42,640 bases of DNA, from IMG/VR virus record IMGVR_UViG_3300021420_000071, positions 1-42,640 of that record; one strand, written 5' to 3'. The position numbers and the translations under genes are program-made. Source of the DNA: a virus. Below the pieces are notes generated by a model. The model did not search any database, was not told the origin of the DNA, and worked only from the letters and a program-made list of their open reading frames with translations. This document shows positions 30,514 to 38,203 of the stretch, piece after piece (the stretch's first letter is position 1; every line of letters starts with the position of its first letter).

Positions 30514-31623
30514 CTAAAATAAAGCACCTTCCTTTCTAATCGCTGTTAACAACCCAAACAAAACTATCGCTGTCCCCGCCAATCGGGGGTAGTCCATAAA
30601 ACTATACCCAAAACCTACGATTGCTAAAATTAGACACGAAGTAAATAATGCTAATTTTTCTGAATTTCCACGTGGAATTCCAATAAACTTACTCCCAACA
30701 AAAAACAAAAATGCTATTAATCCAAATATCCCAATCGCATTAAAAACTTCTAAATAAATACTATAAGGGTCTGTAAATTTAGGTGCAAAATTAGGGTCAT
30801 TTACAAGAGGACTTTTGCCTATAAAACTAAAAAGACCTATCCCATTCCCATGAAACCAATGGTTGATTCCTGTTAAAAGTGCATACTTCCAAGCGTCGAA
30901 ACGTATACCTAACTTTTCAAAATGTCCCCATAAATAAAATCCTGAAATAACCAAAAAAACTTGCCATATCGGAATTGACTTTATCCGAAGACCTTTTTTA
31001 TGTAAAAAATAAATCATCCCCGCCACACCGGCTACCAAGGCGGTTGCTGAATTTGCTAATAACAAACCAACGACAGGTATGATAGTTAGCCAAGGATTTA
31101 ACACAAAGCATATAGGCAACGCCAATGCCTCATAAATCCCTAATTGTGTCTTATAGCCCATCAGTCCAATAATTTCACCTTCTTTAAACTGTAAAAAAGG
31201 AATATGAAAAAACTGTAAAATAGAAAAAGAGGTATTGATAAAAGAAACAAAAGCAATAACCATAAAAAAATACCGTATGTTCTTAACATCTGCACATACC
31301 GAAACAAGATAGTAGAGTAAAAAACCTAAAAAAACTGTTGGGAATATTTTTATAGTTATTGGATACGCCCATACATTCAAAAAACAAATTAACAATAACC
31401 ATCTAATCCAATCATCACCGAACAACCTCTTTGGTTTGTCAAATAATGAGGCTATTACCAATAGAATAATCCCATACATAAAAATCTGACGCTGTACAAC
31501 TTCCAATCCATTTGAAAAAAAACCAAACTGATACCACTGAAGCGTAGCTAAAGCAGGAACGCTTAGAGGTAAAAACAAAATCGGAGAAATTAAAAGTAAT
31601 AATCCAAGAAAAATATTAAACAT
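30514..31623 (-). CDS. O-antigen ligase/polymerase (Wzy/WaaL)-like membrane protein
   Basis: The 369-residue protein has about ten hydrophobic segments from the N-terminus (IFLGLLLLISPILFLPLSVP) to LAGTAIVLFGLLTAI. Near residues 255-320 it carries HWFHGNGIGLFSFIG and DPYSIYLEVFNAIGIFGLIA. This resembles the large periplasmic loop and the H/D-xx-YLE...GxxGL helix of the Wzy_C/O-antigen ligase family. Such proteins polymerise or ligate lipid-linked sugars. Here it lies in the virion block, its start overlapping the stop of a secreted-protein gene (TAATG). It may change the host surface polysaccharide late in infection, excluding rival phages or helping release. Catalytic residues cannot be confirmed. 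Confidence 0.65.
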   Translation of the reverse strand: MFNIFLGLLLLISPILFLPLSVPALATLQWYQFGFFSNGLEVVQRQIFMYGIILLVIASLFDKPKRLFGDDWIRWLLLICFLNVWAYPITIKIFPTVFLGFLLYYLVSVCADVKNIRYFFMVIAFVSFINTSFSILQFFHIPFLQFKEGEIIGLMGYKTQLGIYEALALPICFVLNPWLTIIPVVGLLLANSATALVAGVAGMIYFLHKKGLRIKSIPIWQVFLVISGFYLWGHFEKLGIRFDAWKYALLTGINHWFHGNGIGLFSFIGKSPLVNDPNFAPKFTDPYSIYLEVFNAIGIFGLIAFLFFVGSKFIGIPRGNSEKLALFTSCLILAIVGFGYSFMDYPRLAGTAIVLFGLLTAIRKEGALF

Positions 31624-32009
31624 TAATCGTAAGCTATAATTAGAGTTCCGTTAGTAACAATGGCGTATATCCCAAGTGTTGTTTGTACAGGCTGGTTTCC
31701 ATATCCTATAAAAACACTATTTCCAGATACAGATTGTGCACCTTCTGCCATAATTCCAAGACCAGTTTGAGAACCGCATTGACCAACATCATTAATAGCA
31801 CTATCACAAATAGCAAAAGTACCATTAGCTGATGTTGACTGAAAACTCAAACTATAAATCTCACCTTGGGAACCCTTAATCAATGTGTTTGTAGAAACAG
31901 TTTTATAGGTAAATTTAATTTTGTTACCTGGAGAACCAAACCAACTTTCAGAGGCTATGCCATTCGCACAAAATCCTAAAAATAAAATTAAAAACAAAAT
32001 TTTCTTCAT
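31623..32009 (-). CDS. Secreted decoration-like protein, paralogue 2
   Basis: It begins MKKILFLILFLGFCANGIAS, a Sec signal peptide. The mature part reads STNTLIKGSQGEIYSLSFQS, then SANGTFAICDSAINDVGQCG and ends TNGTLIIAYD. It aligns with the neighbour at 32074-32511 (S-x-NTLI, SAN, I-x-D, I-M-x-EG-x-Q and a terminal beta strand). The all-beta pattern is like small phage decoration proteins, but the signal peptide sends it to the periplasm. Two Cys may form a disulphide. CAGGAG precedes the start, behind a 12-bp stem-loop. Confidence 0.6.
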   Translation of the reverse strand: MKKILFLILFLGFCANGIASESWFGSPGNKIKFTYKTVSTNTLIKGSQGEIYSLSFQSTSANGTFAICDSAINDVGQCGSQTGLGIMAEGAQSVSGNSVFIGYGNQPVQTTLGIYAIVTNGTLIIAYD

Positions 32010-32023
32010 ATACGTCTCCTGAG

Positions 32024-32068
32024 AATAGGGCAGGGAAGCCCATCTCCATGAACTAACCCTGCCCTATT
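32024..32068 (-). promoter_or_regulatory. 12-bp perfect stem-loop between secreted paralogues
   Basis: AATAGGGCAGGG (32024-32035) and CCCTGCCCTATT (32057-32068) are perfectly complementary with a 21-base loop. On the minus strand no T tract follows, so it is probably not a simple terminator. It ends just before the ribosome binding site of the 32009 gene and may stabilise or process the mRNA, or set the ratio of the two proteins. Confidence 0.6.
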
Positions 32069-32073
32069 AATCA

Positions 32074-32511
32074 TCAATAATATCCTACAGTTAAGTTTGC
32101 TGTAGTGGTAATGACAACCAACCCATTATTAAATTGAATCCCATTGTCCCCAAAGTCAATATAACCATTCGGAGCAATAGAACCGTATTGGGTAGCTTGT
32201 CCACCTTCAACCATGATATTTGTGATTGAATTATCAACACCACCGAAATTAGTGGCATTATTAATACTACTTGCGTCATGGATTGACCACACCGCATTTG
32301 CTGAACCTGCATTACCGCTGATATACCTTAAATAACCGCCATGAGCGACAATCAAGGTATTCGCAGAAGCAGCATATCCATATTTCAACGGAATCGTCCT
32401 GTTATAGACGTTAACATTAGAACTGCTACTTGTGTTCTGTGCGTTACTTAATGAAGTAAAACCAACTCCAATCAGCACCGCAAGGAACAAACTAAACAAT
32501 AATTTTTTCAT
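32074..32511 (-). CDS. Secreted decoration-like protein, paralogue 1
   Basis: The N-terminus (MKKLLFSLFLAVLIGVGFTS, then LSNAQN) is a signal peptide with cleavage after SNA. The mature domain has ASANTLIVAHGGYLRYISGN, IMVEGGQATQYGSIAPNGY and ends ITTTANLTVGYY. It resembles small beta proteins found beside capsid genes, yet it is exported. It lies 18 bases after the major capsid gene, so it is probably made in large amounts. Its paralogue follows downstream. Confidence 0.6.
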   Translation of the reverse strand: MKKLLFSLFLAVLIGVGFTSLSNAQNTSSSSNVNVYNRTIPLKYGYAASANTLIVAHGGYLRYISGNAGSANAVWSIHDASSINNATNFGGVDNSITNIMVEGGQATQYGSIAPNGYIDFGDNGIQFNNGLVVITTTANLTVGYY

Positions 32512-32528
32512 AGTTTTCTCCTTTTCGA

Positions 32529-33869
32529 TTAGACGCTAATTGGGTTATCGGCATAAGCCTTCATTATCAACATGTTAACTGCTGAACCTGCGCTGTTTTG
32601 AATCACTGACTGACCATAAACAGCGGCAATACCAAGACCATTCTCAAAAGATGAACCATCAGGGAACTTATAGTCATACCCTTGAGTAATAGGTACTGGT
32701 TTCATGCCCCAACCACGAACAGCAATTTCAGCACCGAACCCAACGATTGTGGATACGTTACGTTGTGTTACCAACGCACCGATAGCATGGGTGGCGGCAG
32801 TTGTACCATTAAAACCACGAGAACAACCTGCAAACTGATAGGTTGTACCGGATAATGTACCTGCTGTGATGCTGGTATAAGAAATTTCCTCGGAATCAAC
32901 ACGAAGATAATTCGTACCAGATGAGGCAAACATCAGTCCAAGATTCTTCTTTGTTCCAACCACGTCAAAAGTCAAAGTGCTGTCACCTGAACCTGCGGCA
33001 ACAGTCAACCTAACTTCAGGTCTTAAAGGAGTACCTTGGATGTTATTACCAGACTTTTTGCCTTTATGGGTGTATATGATAATGCCGTTATACATACCCA
33101 AAGCACCGATAAAGAGATTATTCTCTTTGCTACGAGGTGCAGCATCCCTTTGAGCCTGTGCCCAAACGGGGTCGCCCTTTAGCCAATACTCATCAACTTC
33201 AGAGATTACGCAACCATAATACTCTTCCTGACCATCTTCACCATCTTGACGGATAGGAATGGCTGTCCTCTGAAGTGCCAGCTTTAAACGGTCAATTTCC
33301 TCAGTCCCGAAATGGTCGTTAGTACCAAGTCCAAGCTGAGTAGTTGCCGCACCAGCGTAAATCGTATTGGTGGCATTAGAGATAATGGAGTTAAACATAT
33401 CGTAATCCATCTTACGAGCCAACCAGTCAGATAGTTCTGTTCGGATTGTCTGAGCGATATTGAAATTAACCCTCTTTTCCAAACTCTTTGTGTACGCAAT
33501 AGCGTTTCTTAACCAATCAATAGTCAACGTGAATTGACTTAAAGCTAACTGGTCTTCGTTTCCTTGCAACACAGATTCACCAGTAACACCTGCAGAAAAT
33601 AATTGAGAAACGCAATTAAATTTAATGGTATCGCCAGGTTTCTTGGTGAAGTCCTCGTTTATAATAATCGGTTTACGAGAACCTTCCTTACCTTCAAATC
33701 TCTTGCCCCAAAATGCGTGTCTTATCGCATCTGCACGAAGCCTCTCAGTCCACCAAGAAGGAATAGCGTTCTGTAATGGCCCTGAACCGCTATTATAAAG
33801 CATATCGTTCAAGGTATCACCACGCTCATTCAATAGGCGTAAGAAGAGGTATTTCATTAAATCATTCAT
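32529..33869 (-). CDS. Major capsid protein, N4-gp56 family
   Basis: The 446-residue protein has LRLLNERGDTLNDMLYNSGS, IPSWWTERLRADAIRHAFWG and PGDTIKFNCVSQLFSAGVTG. It also has LSQFTLTIDWLRNAIAYTKS, the conserved stretch of N4-gp56-type coat proteins. The C-terminal part carries beta-rich sequence (CSRGFNGTTAATHAIGALV). This protein forms the icosahedral shell. It lies 15 bases after the scaffold gene and is followed by the secreted paralogues. Confidence 0.85.
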   Translation of the reverse strand: MNDLMKYLFLRLLNERGDTLNDMLYNSGSGPLQNAIPSWWTERLRADAIRHAFWGKRFEGKEGSRKPIIINEDFTKKPGDTIKFNCVSQLFSAGVTGESVLQGNEDQLALSQFTLTIDWLRNAIAYTKSLEKRVNFNIAQTIRTELSDWLARKMDYDMFNSIISNATNTIYAGAATTQLGLGTNDHFGTEEIDRLKLALQRTAIPIRQDGEDGQEEYYGCVISEVDEYWLKGDPVWAQAQRDAAPRSKENNLFIGALGMYNGIIIYTHKGKKSGNNIQGTPLRPEVRLTVAAGSGDSTLTFDVVGTKKNLGLMFASSGTNYLRVDSEEISYTSITAGTLSGTTYQFAGCSRGFNGTTAATHAIGALVTQRNVSTIVGFGAEIAVRGWGMKPVPITQGYDYKFPDGSSFENGLGIAAVYGQSVIQNSAGSAVNMLIMKAYADNPISV

Positions 33870-33884
33870 ATTTCACCCCTTAAT

Positions 33885-34658
33885 TTAAACAGTTAGACCC
33901 ACTTGATGCTGTAAATCATAAGCATCTTTCTCTTCAGAACTCATTTTGTCGTATTCCTCAAAGCTAAGTGATTTCTTCCCGCTACCACCAGCCGTACCCT
34001 TACCTTGGATTGCACCTAACTTGGTCTTTCCAAAATTAGGGTCAACTTTAGACCTTTTCTGTATAACTGCATAGGCTTCTGCTATTGCCTTATACTCTGC
34101 ATCAGGTCTTGTATATCTTTTGAAAGTACCATCTGCATTAAATTCAGCATAATCTTTAGTCAGAATGTCATTTGCAATTTTATACAAAGGACTGTTAGCG
34201 TTGAATTGACCATCTTTAGTAGCCAATTCATACTCCCCGCCAAATTCAGAAATAGCTTTTGCCCTTGCATTTGTTACTCCTGAATTGTAATTGGACATAA
34301 AGGTATTGTTTTCGTTATACCTTTGGAGAGCCGAATCAATTTGCTTCTGAGTATAAACCTTTAACGATTTCTTAAAATCAGGATCATAACCTTCAAGCAA
34401 TTTTTCAACATCTTCATCTGTTTGTTGAGTCTGTTGAGATTGTGCTTTAGGTTTCCATGATTTTGTGTTGTGATCATATTCAGCGAACTGCTTTAACGTG
34501 TTTGCAAGCGGCGCTACTTGACCCTGACTATCCGTATATCGTTTTTTATACGGGTTATCATCAGCTTCCCAATCTATAGTTGGCTGTTCAGCTTTTTCGA
34601 TTGGGTTTCCGTTTGCATCTAATTCTTGTTCTTCTTCCGTTCCTGGCTGTTTTGCCAT
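33885..34658 (-). CDS. Capsid scaffolding protein
   Basis: The protein is 257 residues, acidic at the N-terminus (GTEEEQELDANGNPIEKAEQ) and helical in the middle (DVEKLLEGYDPDFKKSLKVY, TQKQIDSALQRYNENN). It has a Gly/Ser/Lys hinge and a basic-acidic end (KSLSFEEYDKMSSEEKDAYD). It directly precedes the major capsid gene, as scaffolding proteins do. It would guide procapsid assembly and then leave. A strong terminator lies between it and the upstream gene. Confidence 0.7.
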   Translation of the reverse strand: MAKQPGTEEEQELDANGNPIEKAEQPTIDWEADDNPYKKRYTDSQGQVAPLANTLKQFAEYDHNTKSWKPKAQSQQTQQTDEDVEKLLEGYDPDFKKSLKVYTQKQIDSALQRYNENNTFMSNYNSGVTNARAKAISEFGGEYELATKDGQFNANSPLYKIANDILTKDYAEFNADGTFKRYTRPDAEYKAIAEAYAVIQKRSKVDPNFGKTKLGAIQGKGTAGGSGKKSLSFEEYDKMSSEEKDAYDLQHQVGLTV

Positions 34659-34680
34659 GTGAATCTCCTTGTTAGGGGTT

Positions 34681-34725
34681 GATAAAATAAAAACGGCGTA
34701 CTGGATTGTTAGTCCAATACGCCGT
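34681..34725 (-). terminator. Intrinsic terminator upstream of the scaffold gene (minus strand)
   Basis: ACGGCGTA-C-TGGA (34693-34705) pairs with TCCA-A-TACGCCGT (34713-34725) with one mismatch. On the minus strand it is followed by TTTTATTTTATC. Partial termination here would separate packaging/portal transcripts from scaffold and capsid transcripts, so a further promoter just downstream is expected. I cannot locate one with confidence. Confidence 0.7.
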
Positions 34726-34754
34726 CGCTTAGAGCGGTGGTGCGTTAAATTAAA

Positions 34755-34898
34755 TTATCGTTCTTCGCCTACAAATTGAGTAGTTTCCATCTTAATTTTT
34801 TGTGAAACTTTCCCCTCATGGAAATCAAGTATCAATCTTCCAGTAAAACCTTCTTCAATTAACTTATTTATAAAAATCATTATTCCGTTAAACGTCAT
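34755..34898 (-). CDS. Small hypothetical protein, 47 aa
   Basis: The sequence MTFNGIMIFINKLIEEGFTG, then RLILDFHEGKVSQKIKMETT resembles the small DUF2292-like proteins of phages and bacteria: a helix followed by a beta hairpin with F-x-x-G-x-V. The start overlaps the stop of the preceding gene (ATGA). It was too short for common length cut-offs. Confidence 0.55.
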   Translation of the reverse strand: MTFNGIMIFINKLIEEGFTGRLILDFHEGKVSQKIKMETTQFVGEER

Positions 34899-35143
34899 GT
34901 CTTCCCCAATACTTGCTTCTCATCCATAGCATCTTGTTCTTCTGGAGATAATTTCATATACTGTTCTTTATCGGGTTGTGGATTATCACCACCTAACTTT
35001 TGCAATACAGCATCAAGTTTACTGTTAATCTGTTGAATCATTTGCATAGCTTGTGCCAATGGGTTTTGTGGTGGCTGCATCCCTGGCTGTCCTTGTCCTG
35101 GCATCATACCTGCTTGTCCTTGTCCTGGAATTATCGGTGGCAT
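34895..35143 (-). CDS. Pro/Gln/Met-rich head-module protein, 82 aa
   Basis: The N-terminus repeats PGQGQ (MPPIIPGQGQAGMMPGQGQP). A short helical segment follows (QMIQQINSKLDAVLQKLG), with an acidic end (MKLSPEEQDAMDEKQVLGK). Unfolded linkers of this kind occur between portal and scaffold genes in other phages. No function is assigned. Confidence 0.5.
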   Translation of the reverse strand: MPPIIPGQGQAGMMPGQGQPGMQPPQNPLAQAMQMIQQINSKLDAVLQKLGGDNPQPDKEQYMKLSPEEQDAMDEKQVLGKT

Positions 35144-35151
35144 AAACTCTC

Positions 35152-35436
35152 CTATTTACTTTTGGCCTTATCTTCAAAAGTTGATGGTAGACGTTTTACT
35201 TCACGCCAAACACATAATGCTAACTGTAATTTTTTGAGGTCTTCACCATTTAATGTAGCATTTTCAGTCATTTGTTTCACGATGTTTTCTATCTTTTTAT
35301 CAACCGCTTCTGAATATATCTTCCATCCCTTACTGTTAGAAATTTCTAACCAAGAGACATAACCTTCTCGTGCCTTCAATATTTTTTCAGCACGTAATTG
35401 TTTCTTCTCAAAGAATTTACTTAGAGGGTTTATCAT
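35152..35436 (-). CDS. Helical head-module protein, 94 aa
   Basis: The protein is basic and helical (LSKFFEKKQLRAEKILKARE, EAVDKKIENIVKQMTENATL). KKLQLALCVWREVKRLPSTF near the end resembles a conserved phage helix. Its position downstream of the portal gene suggests a head or packaging accessory role. It overlaps the previous gene by 20 bases. Confidence 0.5.
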   Translation of the reverse strand: MINPLSKFFEKKQLRAEKILKAREGYVSWLEISNSKGWKIYSEAVDKKIENIVKQMTENATLNGEDLKKLQLALCVWREVKRLPSTFEDKAKSK

Positions 35437-35587
35437 ATTTCATTTCTCTCAAACACCAAGTACCGTCCTCTTTCATCAGAGCAACATTATCTCTATCCAG
35501 AAAAAATGCCATAGCTTTGGTGCTTCCTCCATAACATCCCCACCACCATGAAACTTTACACAATCTATTTTGATTTACTCTTTTCAT
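35417..35587 (-). CDS. Small hypothetical protein, 56 aa
   Basis: On the minus strand the ATG overlaps the portal stop by one base (TAATG). The product reads MKRVNQNRLCKVSWWWGCYG, then GSTKAMAFFLDRDNVALMKE and ends near KPSK. Three Trp in a row and three Cys are notable. Coupling to portal translation supports expression. Role unknown. Confidence 0.5.
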   Translation of the reverse strand: MKRVNQNRLCKVSWWWGCYGGSTKAMAFFLDRDNVALMKEDGTWCLREMKYDKPSK

Positions 35588-37647
35588 TAAACACTCGCAC
35601 CAACCTCAGAGCCTTTAGACTTCTCGATATGCTCTACCAATGCCTGTAACAACGCTTCTTCAGGTGGAATCTTAATCCCCGCTTTTGCGGCCATCTGGAT
35701 ACGACCACTTGGCGGAAGGTCTTTAAAGTGCATAGACTCAGCAGGTTGTTTAATAGAAACCGAAGGATTCTCCTTAGTACCTTTGGAAGCCTTCTTATTT
35801 TCAATCATTGCTTGAATTGAAGCGGCTAACATACTCAGTTGCATTTTAGTTTGCTTCTCTTGCATGATTTCCTGCTCAGGTTTCAAACGAATATTACGGG
35901 TATCAGTAGACATAAAATAATTTCTTGTCACATCAAGCATTGTCTGTTCACTAATGGCAGGGTTTTTACCAAATGAGTTCATCACCAACGTATAATTAGC
36001 CATTGCCTGTTGCTGTTCCATTTGGCGATTGATATTTGAAGAATTTCCAACCGACTCATAATCAAAATTACCCTGCCAATAAGCCTTCCTGATTGACTTA
36101 AAAGGATTTTCCTTATCACCCGTCAACTGATAAATAAAATCATCATCCAAAAATTCCGCATTAAGGCTTACGATAAACTCAAACAAATCCTCATTCACAT
36201 CCTGTAAAGCACGAATCATATCATCAAATTTAACATTACCTTCACCAATGACTGAAGAAATACCTCCATATGTCCTATTGGCCGCTAACCCGCCACCATC
36301 AGGTTGAGAATAGTCCATAACACCAAATAACTTTTGTACCATGCTCAATAGGAAATTCATCTTCTGAAATTCCATTGCGGTATTATTTGGAAGTTCCAAA
36401 ACTTTATACCCATCAGGATTGCTTGTCTTCCATTCAACACCAGGGCCAAAAGGATTCATTTCTTCTTCATGGTCTTCTGGTGTAATGATAGGAGGGTTAT
36501 TATTAATAGAACCCCTATCAACATCCTGGTTAAATGTTGCGTCAATCATATCCCTCAAACCAACAAGAAATTCAGGAACACCTTTACCAAATGGTTTTCC
36601 TTCCATTGGGATAATTTGATAATGGAAAAATGGACGTGAGGCAGTAGGAGACAAAAACCAACACAAAATAATTTTATATTCTGGTATAACAAAAGCTACA
36701 ATCTCTTCATCTTTATCGTCTTCATCAACATCATATTCTCCATGAAATTCATAAACTTTTATTTTCTGCCTCATGGCTTTCTGATGGTCAGAATGTTTCT
36801 CAATTATTTTTTGCCATAATTTATCAAGAGCTTCTTTACTAAATTTACCATCTTTAGGGTCTCCCTCACGTCTCGCAAACCAATCATAAGTCCTCTCATA
36901 AGTATCACATATCCAAGGCCATTCATCTATTTCTGGACTATTAGCATCTTTTGGAATAATCAATTCTTTAATAGTCCTGCCATAAATCATCGGCCCTTCG
37001 TAAACTGTTTTCTCTTCCTGTTTCTCGTCTTTAACAACTTCAGGAATTGTACCAAGATTATCTATCGGTTGTTTAGGAACAAAATCTTCTTTTACCTCTA
37101 TTGGCTTACCAGTTGTAGGGTCAATTAACAATTCACCCGTCATTGGATGCTGTAAATTACGAATGACTTTATTAAACGGCCTTGTCTTTTTCTCCCATAC
37201 AACTTTAGCAAACCCATCACCTTCTATAATAACGGTCTTAAAAATCAATTTCATCCTGCGATAAATCTTAATCATCCGTGTCAGTTGATAATTAAGAGCC
37301 TCTTGAACGATAGGAGCTTTAGGAATATCCTGCGGATTGGTAGTAGAAATCCACGCTACAGGTTTAACGCCATAACAAACCTTCAAAAAACGAGGCAACA
37401 ATCCTTCAATGGTAAAAGCGTCTATCGGTATTCCAATATCCGCCGCACCGTCCCAAGGGCTGTCTTTAGGGTTCTTCTTAGGGTCTTCACCCCAACCTAA
37501 TAGTCCTGAAATAGAACGCTTGGCTTCATATCGCTTGGAATATTCCTTGACTTGTTCAATGCGAGGTTGCTGGAAGGTAAGAGACTCTTCAACCTCTTTA
37601 ATGATAAAATCTCTAAGTTTATTTTCTTTTTCTTCAGTGAGTTTCAT
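35587..37647 (-). CDS. Portal protein, P22-like
   Basis: The 686-residue protein begins with a helical region and reads DSPWDGAADIGIPIDAFTIE, VIIEGDGFAKVVWEKK, FWFLSPTASRPFFHYQIIPM-like text, FGKGVPEFLVGLRDMIDATF and FNQDVDRGSINNNPPI. These are typical of large portals of the P22 type, in which GxPE...L...QD...N lies in the clip and crown. The C-terminal 100 residues are Gln/Met-rich. Twelve copies would form the DNA entry channel and bind terminase and the gp4-like adaptor. Its start overlaps the preceding gene by 4 bases. Confidence 0.8.
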   Translation of the reverse strand: MKLTEEKENKLRDFIIKEVEESLTFQQPRIEQVKEYSKRYEAKRSISGLLGWGEDPKKNPKDSPWDGAADIGIPIDAFTIEGLLPRFLKVCYGVKPVAWISTTNPQDIPKAPIVQEALNYQLTRMIKIYRRMKLIFKTVIIEGDGFAKVVWEKKTRPFNKVIRNLQHPMTGELLIDPTTGKPIEVKEDFVPKQPIDNLGTIPEVVKDEKQEEKTVYEGPMIYGRTIKELIIPKDANSPEIDEWPWICDTYERTYDWFARREGDPKDGKFSKEALDKLWQKIIEKHSDHQKAMRQKIKVYEFHGEYDVDEDDKDEEIVAFVIPEYKIILCWFLSPTASRPFFHYQIIPMEGKPFGKGVPEFLVGLRDMIDATFNQDVDRGSINNNPPIITPEDHEEEMNPFGPGVEWKTSNPDGYKVLELPNNTAMEFQKMNFLLSMVQKLFGVMDYSQPDGGGLAANRTYGGISSVIGEGNVKFDDMIRALQDVNEDLFEFIVSLNAEFLDDDFIYQLTGDKENPFKSIRKAYWQGNFDYESVGNSSNINRQMEQQQAMANYTLVMNSFGKNPAISEQTMLDVTRNYFMSTDTRNIRLKPEQEIMQEKQTKMQLSMLAASIQAMIENKKASKGTKENPSVSIKQPAESMHFKDLPPSGRIQMAAKAGIKIPPEEALLQALVEHIEKSKGSEVGASV

Positions 37648-37895
37648 TTCTTAGCCACAACCCATTGTTCCCCTGCTGTAGATACCTTAGTAACCGTAAC
37701 TTCAGGCACAGGGTCAGTATTAACTATTACAGGAAACTCCGGTGCTGAAGCGTAAACATAAATATGTTGAGCACCAAGAGCATCATTCTCAATATTTATT
37801 GCTTTTATATTCCAACTTTCTTTAATTCCAAAAACTTCTTTGAAATATCTTAGGCTGTGTTTAATTTTTCCTGCGTTTATCATTATTGGAGGCAT
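37644..37895 (-). CDS. Small head-module protein, 83 aa
   Basis: The sequence begins MPPIMINAGKIKHSLRYFKE and ends VTKVSTAGEQWVVAKK. The predicted structure is mixed, without membrane segments or cysteines. It overlaps the genes on both sides (1 and 4 bases). Function unknown. Its conserved place between terminase and portal suggests a packaging accessory. Confidence 0.5.
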   Translation of the reverse strand: MPPIMINAGKIKHSLRYFKEVFGIKESWNIKAINIENDALGAQHIYVYASAPEFPVIVNTDPVPEVTVTKVSTAGEQWVVAKK

Positions 37896-38194
37896 TACTT
37901 CTTCCCTCTCAACCTATTCTTCAAATACGTCAATGGCCCCTGTCCTGGGACAACTATCTTAGGCTGTTCGACCTTCGGTGGTTTAGCTTCCTTAACAATC
38001 TCTTTGCAATACTCAAATATCCCGACCGCCCTAATCTTGTCTGACCAAAACTCCATAGTACCGTCAACTTCGAGTTTTCCGTTTCGTATCCAAATCTCAG
38101 CCACCTTAAACGTATCTGATGGTGGTAGCGCAGCAGGTTCTTGCTCTGGTGGCAATGGTTCTTTTACTTTTCCGTTGTCTGGTGATTCTGACAT
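37895..38194 (-). CDS. Hypothetical protein between terminase and portal, 99 aa
   Basis: The N-terminus is Pro/Glu-rich (NGKVKEPLPPEQEPAALPPS). The rest contains VAEIWIRNGKLEVDGTMEFW and YCKEIVKEAKPPKVEQPKI, ending in a basic KNRLRGKK. The middle reads as a short beta hairpin and helix, seen in small phage proteins that I cannot name. Confidence 0.5.
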   Translation of the reverse strand: MSESPDNGKVKEPLPPEQEPAALPPSDTFKVAEIWIRNGKLEVDGTMEFWSDKIRAVGIFEYCKEIVKEAKPPKVEQPKIVVPGQGPLTYLKNRLRGKK

Positions 38195-38203
38195 AATTCT
38201 CCT

